Below, in pieces: positions 50,201 through 57,945 of a stretch of 64,000 nucleotides of DNA. Below the pieces are notes generated by a model. That model made no database searches and was not told the origin of the DNA. It saw only the letters and a list, made by a program, of their open reading frames with translations. Source of the DNA: CAZNSX01 sp964575845 (GTDB lineage Bacteria > UBA8248 > CAZNSX01); the NCBI GenBank assembly GCA_964575845.1, contig CAZNSX010000003.1, positions 523,493 through 587,492 of the forward strand. Direction: 5' to 3'. The stretch's first letter is position 1. Each line of letters opens with the position of its first letter. The position numbers and the translations under genes were made by a program.

Positions 50201-51442
50201 ATGGCCGATGGTAGAAATGCAAAGAACAAGGTAGCGATAGTAAAGATACACACCAGGCCTTCGCGGGATGAGGTAGAGGAGAGGCTGGATGAGCTCTTCC
50301 GGCTCCTGGGCGGTCTCAAGAGCCTGGTTCCCCCTTCCGTGCGCAGGGTCCTGGTGAAGCCCGCCATCGCCTTTCCAGAGGTGCCCGAGAGCGGCATGGG
50401 GACTCATCCCTGGCTCGCTGGCCTGGTGGCCAAGAGCCTTCGGGAGCTTGGCCTCGATGTCTACCTCGGTGAGGCCGGCGGCTGCGGAACGGGGAAGAAC
50501 ACCCGGAAGCATTTCGAGGTCAACGGCCTCTCGGCCGTCGCCCGAGAGCTCGGCATCCCGCTTCGGGATTTCAAGGAAGAGGAGACGGTTGAGGTTGAAG
50601 TTCCAGAAGGGGTCGTAGTGAAGAACTACTTCATCGCTAAAGCAGTCATGGAAGCCGACTTCCGGGTGAGCGTCCCCGTGATAAAGACCCACTGCGAGGC
50701 CACACTGACCCTCTCCATGAAAAACATGAAGGGGGCCCTGCCCTCGGATGAACTCAAAGCGAGGATGCACGTCCTGGATCTCCACTCCCACCTGGTTGAC
50801 CTCAACACTCTCATCAAGCCCCACCTTTCCATCGCCGACGGCATAGTGGGCCTGATGGGCTTTGGGCCGGGTCGGCCGGGAATCGCCATGAACCTGGGCC
50901 TTCTGGTTGGCGGGGGGGAGGCCCTATCGGTGGACGCCACCTGCGCCCGCATCTGCGGGTACGACCCCCACGAGATAGAGTACCTGAGGTTAGCCGAGGA
51001 GCGGGGACTGGGGAGCTCCCGCCCTGAAGACATAGAGGTTGTGGGGGAGAGGCTCGAGGGGGTCATCTACAAGGACTTCGTCCGGCCGGCCAGAAGCGTT
51101 GAGGAGATCTCTCAGTTTCCGCATATCAAGCTCGTGAGTGAGGGGGGCTGCACGAGCTGCATCGCGGAGGCGGCCTACATCCTTCGTACCTGGGCACCGG
51201 AGGAAAAGCTTGAAAAGGGGAAGCCCATTACAATCGTTATGGGGCAGGACGTGGACCCGGAGAAGGACTACGGCCCAAACATCATCGCCATGGGAAAATG
51301 CACGCGGCCCCTCAGGGGCAGGGATGAAGTGAGCTATATCCCGGGCTGCCCCCCTCACATCCGGGACCTGGTGGACCTTATCAAGACCAAGCTCGGCTAT
51401 GCCGATGAGCCGGCCTGGAAACCGCCCTTTGCGGAGCACTAG
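50201..51442 (+). CDS. DUF362-domain protein with C-terminal cysteine-rich extension
   Basis: A 413-residue protein. The central part matches DUF362 (PF04015): RVLVKPAIAFP, SLRELGLDVYLGEAGG, VSVPVIKTHCEATLTLSMKN and SIADGIVGLMGFGPGRPG. Some relatives carry ferredoxin domains. Here the C-terminal ~110 residues hold SEGGCTSCIAEAAY, MGKCTRPLRG and IPGCPPHIRDL, a cysteine pattern that could bind an Fe-S cluster but is not a standard ferredoxin. Function unknown; a redox or metal role is a guess. It is 21 bases after the XRE-cupin gene and 23 before an SDR, so co-transcribed with both. Confidence 0.82.
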   Translation: MADGRNAKNKVAIVKIHTRPSRDEVEERLDELFRLLGGLKSLVPPSVRRVLVKPAIAFPEVPESGMGTHPWLAGLVAKSLRELGLDVYLGEAGGCGTGKNTRKHFEVNGLSAVARELGIPLRDFKEEETVEVEVPEGVVVKNYFIAKAVMEADFRVSVPVIKTHCEATLTLSMKNMKGALPSDELKARMHVLDLHSHLVDLNTLIKPHLSIADGIVGLMGFGPGRPGIAMNLGLLVGGGEALSVDATCARICGYDPHEIEYLRLAEERGLGSSRPEDIEVVGERLEGVIYKDFVRPARSVEEISQFPHIKLVSEGGCTSCIAEAAYILRTWAPEEKLEKGKPITIVMGQDVDPEKDYGPNIIAMGKCTRPLRGRDEVSYIPGCPPHIRDLVDLIKTKLGYADEPAWKPPFAEH

Positions 51443-51465
51443 AATTCTTCTGGAAGGAGGAGGCG

Positions 51466-52272
51466 ATGAAACTTGAGGGCAAGGTGGCGATTGTCACCGG
51501 TGGCGGTCGGGGAATAGGTGAGGCGTGCGCCAGGGCGCTCTCCGTCGAGGGGGCTGCCGTCGCTGTGAACGACCTGCCCGGCGGCCCTGACCTTGAGGGA
51601 GTGGTGAGGGCAATAAGGGATAAAGGGGGAAAGGCCATAGCCGCTCCGGCCGATGTCTCCAAGAGGGCCAAGGTGGAGGCGATGATAGACAAGGTGGTCT
51701 CCGAGCTGGGGCGCCTTGACATCCTGGTCAACAATGCCGGCGTCATAAAGCACCTGGGGCTCTTGGAGACCACTGATTCCGATTGGGACTGGATGTTTAA
51801 TGTCAACGTGAAGGGCGTTTTTTACTGCTGCCAGCTGGCCGCCGGGCAGATGATGAAGCAGGGCGAGGGGGGCCGCATCATCAATGTGACCTCCATGACG
51901 GCTCACGCGGGGGTGGGGGTGGCCAGCTATAGCGCTAGCAAGGGGGCTGTTGATGCTTTTACCCGGGCCTGCGCGTTCGAGCTCGCGCCCCACGGCATTC
52001 GGGTCAACTCGGTGGCGCCCGGCCATTGCGATACCCCGCTCAATTACGAGTTCAATACCCCGGCGCTGCTTCGGGCCTTCAGCAAGAGGATAGCCCTGGG
52101 CAGGATAGCCCGTCCCGAAGATGTGGCCGCGGCCGTCCTCTTCTTCGCGCTCCCGGAGAGCGAGTACATCACCGGGGAGAGCCTTCTTGTGGACGGCGGG
52201 AACGTAAAGATCGGCTATCTGCCGCTGGAGTATGAGGAAGAGGCCGAGAGGTCGAGAGGAAGTGAAGGCTGA
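51466..52272 (+). CDS. short-chain dehydrogenase/reductase
   Basis: A 268-residue classical SDR: VTGGGRGIGEACA (~11-23), NDLPGG after strand 2, NNAGVIKHLGLL, VTSMTAHAG and ASYSASKGA (Tyr155, Lys159), and ITGESLLVDGG. The C-terminal tail is longer and acidic (YEEEAERSR). The start ATG follows GAAGGAGGAGGCG. It belongs to the operon with the DUF362 and CMD genes. Substrate unknown. Confidence 0.9.
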   Translation: MKLEGKVAIVTGGGRGIGEACARALSVEGAAVAVNDLPGGPDLEGVVRAIRDKGGKAIAAPADVSKRAKVEAMIDKVVSELGRLDILVNNAGVIKHLGLLETTDSDWDWMFNVNVKGVFYCCQLAAGQMMKQGEGGRIINVTSMTAHAGVGVASYSASKGAVDAFTRACAFELAPHGIRVNSVAPGHCDTPLNYEFNTPALLRAFSKRIALGRIARPEDVAAAVLFFALPESEYITGESLLVDGGNVKIGYLPLEYEEEAERSRGSEG

Positions 52273-52334
52273 GGGGCTGTTCCCTTATTCTTGGAAGCCC
52301 GGATTGGGAGCATTAATAGGAAGGGGATGCAGAG

Positions 52335-52715
52335 ATGAGTGTGGAAGAAATCCTGGAGAGGATGCGGGAGGATAGGGGCTACACCCTTCCCGAATGGGAG
52401 TATGCGGCAAGGCTGGACCCCGACTTCTTCGAGGTCTTCAGCAAGCTCTACCCAGTGACCTTCAAGGACGGAAAGGCGCTTCCCGCCAAGATGAGAGAGC
52501 TCATCCATATAGCCATAATCTGCTACCGGGGACTCGCCATCCCGGCCATCGTGGCCCACATGAAGAGGGCCCTCAGCCTCGGGGCCACGAAGCTGGAGAT
52601 CCTGGAGGCCCTGGAAACAGCCATGAATAGTAGCGGCACGCCTACCATGTACCACGGGGTAGGGGCCTTGATGGCTTTAGAAGAGGAAGAGAGGAAGGGC
52701 GAGAAGGGTAATTGA
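52335..52715 (+). CDS. carboxymuconolactone-decarboxylase-family protein
   Basis: A 126-residue helical CMD-family protein. KALPAKMRELIHIAIICYRG (~45-64), VAHMKRALSLGATKLEILEALETA and the preceding FSKLYPVTF are family features. A cysteine is present in IICYRG, but not the CxxC pair of AhpD peroxidases. It resembles the protein at 38346 in domain only. The pairing of an SDR with a CMD protein occurs in several acid-degradation clusters; its reaction here is unknown. ATG 52335 follows GGAAGGGG. Confidence 0.87.
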   Translation: MSVEEILERMREDRGYTLPEWEYAARLDPDFFEVFSKLYPVTFKDGKALPAKMRELIHIAIICYRGLAIPAIVAHMKRALSLGATKLEILEALETAMNSSGTPTMYHGVGALMALEEEERKGEKGN

Positions 52716-52834
52716 GAGAGGGCTTCACTTATATGGGGGGATGCCTATGGAGTCTTGAAAGCAGGCCCTGGTTTTAAAGCTGTGAGAGTGGTATTTTCCA
52801 CAAATAGTTCTGTGAAATAGGAGGAGGGGAAACG

Positions 52835-53860
52835 ATGCTCAGGAAGCATGGGAGATTATCGGTCCTTTCGGCTGTCCTCTTGGGGGTTTTCCTCGGGGCT
52901 AGCCTGATAGCCTTTTCGTCATCCCAAGCCCGGGCCGCCGAGTTCACCATAAGGGCGGCAACCATCGCAACCCCCAGCTTTCCCTATGTGCCGGGGCTCA
53001 TGAAGTTCAAGGAGGTTCTGGAGAAGAAGACCGCTGGAAGGGTGGAGGTAAAGGTTTACCATTCGGGCCAGCTCGGCGGAGAGAGAGACATCGAGGAGGG
53101 AATGCAGCAGGGAACTGTCCATATGGGCATCGGAGCCGGGGCACTCGCCAACTTCGCGCCCATCTGCAATGTGCTCGAGCTTCCCTACCTCATCAAGAAC
53201 CAGGAGCACATGCATCGGATAGCCAAGGGCAAAGTGGGCGAAAAGCTGGCCGAGCTCATCGAGAAGCAGGCTGGCTTCAAAGTGCTCGACTGGTTCAGCA
53301 CCGGGGACAGCGCCATCGAGACGGTCAAGAGCCCCGTGAAAACTCCGGCTGACCTCACGGGCCTCAGGGTGAGGGTCATGGAGACCCCTTCCCTCGTGGA
53401 TGCCATGAAGGCCCTGGGAGCCAATCCCACGCCCATGCCCTATCCCGAGATCTACATGGGCCTGAAGCAAGGGGTCATCGATGGCTCTCACGTTGACCTT
53501 CTTTCGGTTCAGACACAGAAGCTGTTTGAGTCGGTGAAGTACATAACCAACATAGATGTAGCCTATCTGGCGGAGCCCAGGCCGGTAATTATTTCCGCCA
53601 AATACTACAACAGTCTCCCCAAGGACATCCAGAAGGCCGTCTCGGAGGCCGCCGCGGAGGCCGCGAAATTTGAGCGCGAGCTCTTCATCGAAAAGCAGAA
53701 TACCATAATGCAGGAGCTGGGGAAGAAGGGCATAACCTTCACCTCCGTCGATGAAAAGGCATTTGTGGAAAAGATGAAGCCCGTATGGGACAAGTATGCC
53801 AAGGAGCTGGGGCCTGACGCCGCCTGGATCGTTGAGGAGATCAAGAAGCTGAGGCCATAA
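52835..53860 (+). CDS. dctP: TRAP transporter substrate-binding protein DctP
   Basis: A 341-residue periplasmic solute receptor of the DctP family (PF03480). A Sec signal peptide (residues 1-34, basic N-region, hydrophobic core, cleavage near QARA|A) precedes FTIRAATIATPSFPYVPGLM. Key family stretches are YHSGQLGGERDIEEGMQQGT (~71-90), LTGLRVRVMETPSLVDAM with the ligand-carboxylate-binding arginine at VRVME, and PMPYPEIYMGLKQGVIDG. TRAP receptors bind organic acids or related anionic or amide compounds. The start ATG has AGGAGGGG upstream. It is followed by the inverted repeat region and dctQ. Confidence 0.95.
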   Translation: MLRKHGRLSVLSAVLLGVFLGASLIAFSSSQARAAEFTIRAATIATPSFPYVPGLMKFKEVLEKKTAGRVEVKVYHSGQLGGERDIEEGMQQGTVHMGIGAGALANFAPICNVLELPYLIKNQEHMHRIAKGKVGEKLAELIEKQAGFKVLDWFSTGDSAIETVKSPVKTPADLTGLRVRVMETPSLVDAMKALGANPTPMPYPEIYMGLKQGVIDGSHVDLLSVQTQKLFESVKYITNIDVAYLAEPRPVIISAKYYNSLPKDIQKAVSEAAAEAAKFERELFIEKQNTIMQELGKKGITFTSVDEKAFVEKMKPVWDKYAKELGPDAAWIVEEIKKLRP

Positions 53861-53890
53861 GAAGGAGGAGAAAACCTCCTGAAGCAGCGC

Positions 53891-54030
53891 GGGGTGAAGG
53901 GCTTGGCATGACGGGAGAATAGGGGGACATTCCTAGTTTAAGCCTCATCTGAGCAAGAAAGTGATACACCAGCCAGATATTTTTTCCGCCCGCCCGGGGC
54001 GGCGGATGCTCAAGCCAAGCCCTTCACTCC
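53891..54030 (+). repeat. long inverted repeat between dctP and dctQ
   Basis: A 17-base arm at 53891-53907 is complementary to 54014-54030 with one G-T pair; the arms are about 106 bases apart. A second hairpin, CCGCCC/GGGCGG, lies inside (about 53986-54002), after a run of T. The whole gap could fold strongly in the mRNA and limit expression of dctQ and dctM relative to dctP. Confidence 0.7.
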
Positions 54031-54103
54031 GGCTTCTCAGGTTAGAGGTGGTGAGAGTTCGGCAAAATTTCGCCTTCAAGGCTCCACTCCCAGGAAGCGA
54101 GGA

Positions 54104-54586
54104 ATGGATCATCTCTCACGGCTGAATGACCGTATTAATTCTGCGGTTACCCTGGTGGTAATTGTCTTCGTCCTCGTCATGACCCTGATTGTGGGCTACC
54201 AGGTTTTCAGAAGATATGTCATGAACGCGAGTCTCATCTGGAGCGCGGAGGCCGCCCGCTATCTCCTGGTGTGGATCTCCTTCCTCGGCTCAAGCGTGGC
54301 CCTGAGGAAGGGGGGCCACATAAATGTGACAGCGATTGTGAACCTGTTCTCCAACAGGCCGAGGTCCTTCAAGATAATAACCCTTGCGGCCTATGCCGTG
54401 ATCTCCGTTACCCTCTTGGTTATCATTGCCTTCGGCATAAGGTTCGGCTTCACCAACATGGAGCAACTTTCTCCCGCCCTGCGCATTCCCATAGGGATTG
54501 TGTATTTCTGCATCCCCATCGGCTGCTCTCTCATGATGCTGCAGATGGTCGAAAGGATATGGGGCACGCTAAAGGGGCTGAAGTGA
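54104..54586 (+). CDS. dctQ: TRAP transporter small permease DctQ
   Basis: A 160-residue membrane protein with four predicted transmembrane helices (~15-37, ~48-66, ~86-108, ~126-145), the standard DctQ topology (PF04290). SLIWSAEAARYLLVWISFLG (~45-64) is the conserved family stretch, followed by LRKGGHINVTAIV. It lies after the structured gap and 17 bases before the RidA-family gene, within the TRAP operon. ATG 54104 follows GCGAGGA. Confidence 0.92.
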   Translation: MDHLSRLNDRINSAVTLVVIVFVLVMTLIVGYQVFRRYVMNASLIWSAEAARYLLVWISFLGSSVALRKGGHINVTAIVNLFSNRPRSFKIITLAAYAVISVTLLVIIAFGIRFGFTNMEQLSPALRIPIGIVYFCIPIGCSLMMLQMVERIWGTLKGLK

Positions 54587-54603
54587 TCGGAAGGGGGTAA
54601 AGC

Positions 54604-55068
54604 ATGGAGATCGAGAACAAGCTAAAGGAGATGGGGCTCAGACTGCCGCGGATCGCAACACCGGTCGCCAACTATATCCACTGGGTGAGGGACGGTAACA
54701 TACTCTATCTGGCCGGCGCAGTGGGGATGGTGGACGGAGAACTCGAGTATGTGGGCAAGGTGGGAAAGGAGCTGACCATCGAGGAGGGCTATCAGTCGGC
54801 CCGCCTCTGCGGATTGAATCATCTCTCCTCCATAAAAGATGCCATCGGGGACCTGGACCTGGTGGACAAGTTCATTCGGCTTGTGGGGTACGTAAACTGC
54901 GCGCCGGGCTTCACCGAGCCCTTCAAAGTGGTAAACGGTGAATCCGACCTCATCGTCGAGCTTTACGGTGAGGAGCGGGGAAAGCACGCGCGTGCGGCCA
55001 TTTGCGTGAGCGACCTTGGCCTCGACTCGCCTGTGGAAACGATACTGACCTTGAGGGTTAAAGGCTAG
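54604..55068 (+). CDS. RidA/YjgF-family protein inside the TRAP operon
   Basis: A 154-residue member of the YjgF/YER057c/UK114 superfamily, of the longer ~150-residue subgroup. The N-terminal LKEMGLRLPRIATPVANYIH and ILYLAGAVGMVDGEL, then CGLNHLSSIKDAIGDLDLVDKF, match that group. GKHARAAICVSDLGLDSPVETI at the end carries the region of the catalytic arginine of deaminating members (ARAAI). RidA hydrolyses reactive enamine/imine intermediates; this subgroup is less known. The gene lies between dctQ and dctM, an unusual place, suggesting that the transported compound is nitrogen-containing. ATG follows GGAAGGGGG. Confidence 0.88.
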   Translation: MEIENKLKEMGLRLPRIATPVANYIHWVRDGNILYLAGAVGMVDGELEYVGKVGKELTIEEGYQSARLCGLNHLSSIKDAIGDLDLVDKFIRLVGYVNCAPGFTEPFKVVNGESDLIVELYGEERGKHARAAICVSDLGLDSPVETILTLRVKG

Positions 55069-55102
55069 GGTCGCAGGGTAACCCGCTAGGGGGTGTTTCC
55101 CC

Positions 55103-56401
55103 GTGCATCTGATCGCTCTTTCTGCCCTCATCTTCCTGGCTATAGGCGTGCCCATCGCCATCGTGCTGGGGGCCTCCTCCCTTTTGTTCCTCTTCTTCCG
55201 CACCGATCTCCCCCTGGTGCTCATCCCCCAGAGGATGTTCGTGGGCACTGACGTCTTCATCCTCATGTGCCTTCCCTTCTTCATTCTGGCCGGCCTCCTC
55301 ATGAACGAAGGGGGGATAACGCAAAGGCTCGTGCGGCTCTCCCAGTTCCTGGTGGGAAACCTCCGGGGGAGCCTGGCCCAGGTGAACGTGGTGACTAGCA
55401 TGTTCTTCGGAGGAATCACTGGCGCGGCCGTCGCCGACACTTCGGCCGTGGGGACGGTCCTCATCCCGGCCATGATGGAGGAAGGGTATGATCCTGAGTT
55501 CGCGGGCGCTGTCACCGCATCGAGCTCCGTAATAGGGCCCATCATTCCACCCAGCATCCCCATGCTCGTCTACGCCTTCGTGTCCGATACCTCTGTGGGG
55601 GCCCTCTTTCTGGCCGGAGCGATCCCGGGGATTATCATAGGATTCGCAATGATTTTCCTCAACCATTTCCTCGTCACGAGGGGGGGCCGGTACAGGCCGC
55701 TCAGGGTTGAGAGGAGGAGCAGAGCCTTCGGGGAGATGATGGCGACCCTGAAGGATGGCCTCCTGGCCCTCATCATGCCCCTAATCATAGTAGGCGGAAT
55801 AGTGGGTGGGATTTTCACTCCCACCGAGGCCTCGGCAGTGGCCGTTTTTTACGCCTTCTTCGTCGGGTTTTTCATCTTCCGTGAGATAAAGCTATCGAGG
55901 CTTCCTTCCATCTTCCTTCAAACAGGGATTATCTCGGCGGTGGTGATGTTCATCATTGCCACTTCCCAGGTTCTGGCCTGGATACTGGCGTTTGAGCAGA
56001 TCCCCCAGCAGGTGACAAACCTCTTCCTGTCGATCACCGGGAATTGGGTGATTTTCCTATTTCTCATCATCGCCCTATTTCTCTTCGTGGGGACCTTCCT
56101 TGAACCTTCAGGAGCCCTCATTATCTTGGTGCCCGTCCTTCTGCCCACGGCCAAGGCCATGGGCTTTGACCCGGTTCACTTCGGCACCATCATGGTCATA
56201 GGCTTGGTGATAGGTCTCATCACTCCCCCTGTGGGCTTGTGCCTTTTCGTCGCCTGCTCCATCTCGCAAGTGTCCCTCGAGAGGCTCAGCCGTGCCTGCA
56301 TACCTTTCATTCTCCTGCTCGTGGGAGTACTCCTGCTTGTGGCCTTTTTCCCTCCGATCTCCCTCTGGCTTCCTCGGGTTATCATGGGCTATCAGGGGTG
56401 A
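55103..56401 (+). CDS. dctM: TRAP transporter large permease DctM
   Basis: A 432-residue membrane protein with about 12 transmembrane segments (PF06808). It has GVPIAIVLGASSLLFLFF at the N-terminus, the QRMFVGTDVFILMCLPFFILAG segment, GGITGAAVADTSAVGTVLIPAM, SSSVIGPIIPPSIPM (substrate/ion path) and GLVIGLITPPVGLCLFVACS. These are classic DctM motifs. The start is GTG 55103 with AGGGGGTG seven bases upstream. It completes the dctP-dctQ-(ridA)-dctM transport system, driven by a Na+ or H+ gradient. Confidence 0.94.
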   Translation: MHLIALSALIFLAIGVPIAIVLGASSLLFLFFRTDLPLVLIPQRMFVGTDVFILMCLPFFILAGLLMNEGGITQRLVRLSQFLVGNLRGSLAQVNVVTSMFFGGITGAAVADTSAVGTVLIPAMMEEGYDPEFAGAVTASSSVIGPIIPPSIPMLVYAFVSDTSVGALFLAGAIPGIIIGFAMIFLNHFLVTRGGRYRPLRVERRSRAFGEMMATLKDGLLALIMPLIIVGGIVGGIFTPTEASAVAVFYAFFVGFFIFREIKLSRLPSIFLQTGIISAVVMFIIATSQVLAWILAFEQIPQQVTNLFLSITGNWVIFLFLIIALFLFVGTFLEPSGALIILVPVLLPTAKAMGFDPVHFGTIMVIGLVIGLITPPVGLCLFVACSISQVSLERLSRACIPFILLLVGVLLLVAFFPPISLWLPRVIMGYQG

Positions 56402-56469
56402 GGGGTTCCTAGAGGAGAGAGACGCGGCCCAAAGGTCCGCGTGAGCAGCCTTAAGAGAAGCGCTATCTC

Positions 56470-57516
56470 ATGAAGGCGGCACGCATCTTCGGCCCCCAGG
56501 ATATCCGCTATGAAGAGGTCCCCACGCCCGTCCCTGGGACCGGGGAGGTTCTCGTGCGGGTGCGGGCTGAAGGGGTCTGCGGCTCGGACCTCCTGCTTCT
56601 TAAGGGGGATTTTGCCTACATAAGGGCTGGCCTCACCACCTACCCCTTCACCCCCGGGCATGAGTGGTCGGGGCAGGTGGCGGAGGTGGGTGCTGGAGTC
56701 GAGGGTTTCGCGGCGGGTGACCCCGTGGTGGGGGAGCCCAGCCTTGGCTGCGGGGAGTGCCGCTGGTGTCTCAGGGGGCGCTACGACCTCTGCCCCGCGC
56801 GGCAAGAGGTGGGAAGCCTCCGCAACAAGGAGGGCGGCTACGCCGAGTATATCCTCATGCCCGCAAGACACCTCTACAAGGTGCCACCTGGTCTATCCCT
56901 TGAGGAGGCGGCTCTCACCGAGCCCGCGGCCGATGCCGTCTATGCCCTCAAGAAAGCGAGAGTCGCCGGTGCGAACCCGGTAGTGATCCTTGGCGATGGC
57001 CCGATGGGGCTGCTCTCTCTCCAGGCGGCCCGAGCCTTCGGCGCCGTGCGGATCCTTCTATCGGGACTGAGCGACAAGAAGCTCTCGGTGGCCAGAGAGC
57101 TCGGGGCGGATGAGGTGATCCATGCGGGCAAGGAGAACCTGAAGGAGCGGGTGAGGGAGCTGACGGGTGGAGGAGGGGCAGAGCTTGTGGTGGAGGCCTC
57201 GGGAAGCTCCGATGCCATGGCCGAAACGGTGCATCTCATCAGGCCGGGGGGAGAGATAGTGGTCGTGGGGATCTATGGCGGCAGTCCGGTCCCCTTCGAC
57301 ATGACCACTCTCGTCCTTAAAGATGTTACCCTGATTGGCTCTCACGTGAGCCCAAACTGTTTTTCTCCCACCTTGGCTCTGATGGCCGCGGGAAAGATTC
57401 TCGCCGAGCCCCTCATCACCCACCGTTTTCCCCTCGCAGCCGTTTCCGATGCCCTTAGGGCTCAGGAGGAGCTCGAAGAAGAGCGAATTAAGATCCTGGT
57501 TCTCCCGGTGGAATAG
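56470..57516 (+). CDS. zinc-dependent alcohol dehydrogenase
   Basis: A 348-residue medium-chain dehydrogenase/reductase. Catalytic zinc ligands are Cys37 (EGVCGSD), His64-Glu65 (PGHEWSG) and the later Glu region. The structural zinc is held by Cys94, Cys97, Cys100 and Cys108 (CGECRWCLRGRYDLC). The Rossmann loop is VILGDGPMGLLSLQAA (~171-186). It resembles threonine, sorbitol or galactitol dehydrogenases in the polyol/sugar group; the alcohol is not identifiable. Located after dctM and before a cupin gene that overlaps none of it. Confidence 0.92.
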   Translation: MKAARIFGPQDIRYEEVPTPVPGTGEVLVRVRAEGVCGSDLLLLKGDFAYIRAGLTTYPFTPGHEWSGQVAEVGAGVEGFAAGDPVVGEPSLGCGECRWCLRGRYDLCPARQEVGSLRNKEGGYAEYILMPARHLYKVPPGLSLEEAALTEPAADAVYALKKARVAGANPVVILGDGPMGLLSLQAARAFGAVRILLSGLSDKKLSVARELGADEVIHAGKENLKERVRELTGGGGAELVVEASGSSDAMAETVHLIRPGGEIVVVGIYGGSPVPFDMTTLVLKDVTLIGSHVSPNCFSPTLALMAAGKILAEPLITHRFPLAAVSDALRAQEELEEERIKILVLPVE

Positions 57517-57550
57517 TTCCTCGCCGGGGAAGCATCTCGGAGGAAGGCCC

Positions 57551-57901
57551 ATGGCTATAATCTTCAGAAAGGTTGCCCTTAAGGGGCGCTCTCCCGCGGG
57601 TGATGTTCCTTACCCCCTGCCCCCGGCGGCGGGAGCCGCAGCCGTGGTAGAAGGGGTTGTGGGGCCCTCTAATGTTCCTCTGCACAAACACGATGATGAA
57701 GAACACTACTGGTTCATCCTGGAGGGGTCGGGCCGGGCCGTTGTGGGCGAAGAGGAATTTGAGGTGGAGCCGGGAGACCTCATCATCACCCCGCCCGGCA
57801 TCCTCCACCGCATCTGGACGAAACCCGAGGGCTCCGAGAATAGCGTGGCGACCATCAGGGTCCTGGAATGGGCTATGAAGCGAGGAGATGCTCCACGATG
57901 A
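57551..57901 (+). CDS. small cupin-domain protein
   Basis: A 116-residue cupin_2 protein. The metal-binding motifs are PLHKHDDEEHYWFILEG (~43-59, three His/Glu ligands) and GDLIITPPGILHRIW (~75-89). The start is ATG 57551 with AGGAAGG upstream; the longer open frame from 57449 overlaps the alcohol dehydrogenase and is not needed. Small cupins may be isomerases, lyases or binding proteins. It ends 45 bases before the convergent hydantoinase-B gene. Confidence 0.88.
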   Translation: MAIIFRKVALKGRSPAGDVPYPLPPAAGAAAVVEGVVGPSNVPLHKHDDEEHYWFILEGSGRAVVGEEEFEVEPGDLIITPPGILHRIWTKPEGSENSVATIRVLEWAMKRGDAPR

Positions 57902-57945
57902 GGAGCCGAGGAGGTTCTATCCGGGCATGTAGGCGCTGAGGAGCT

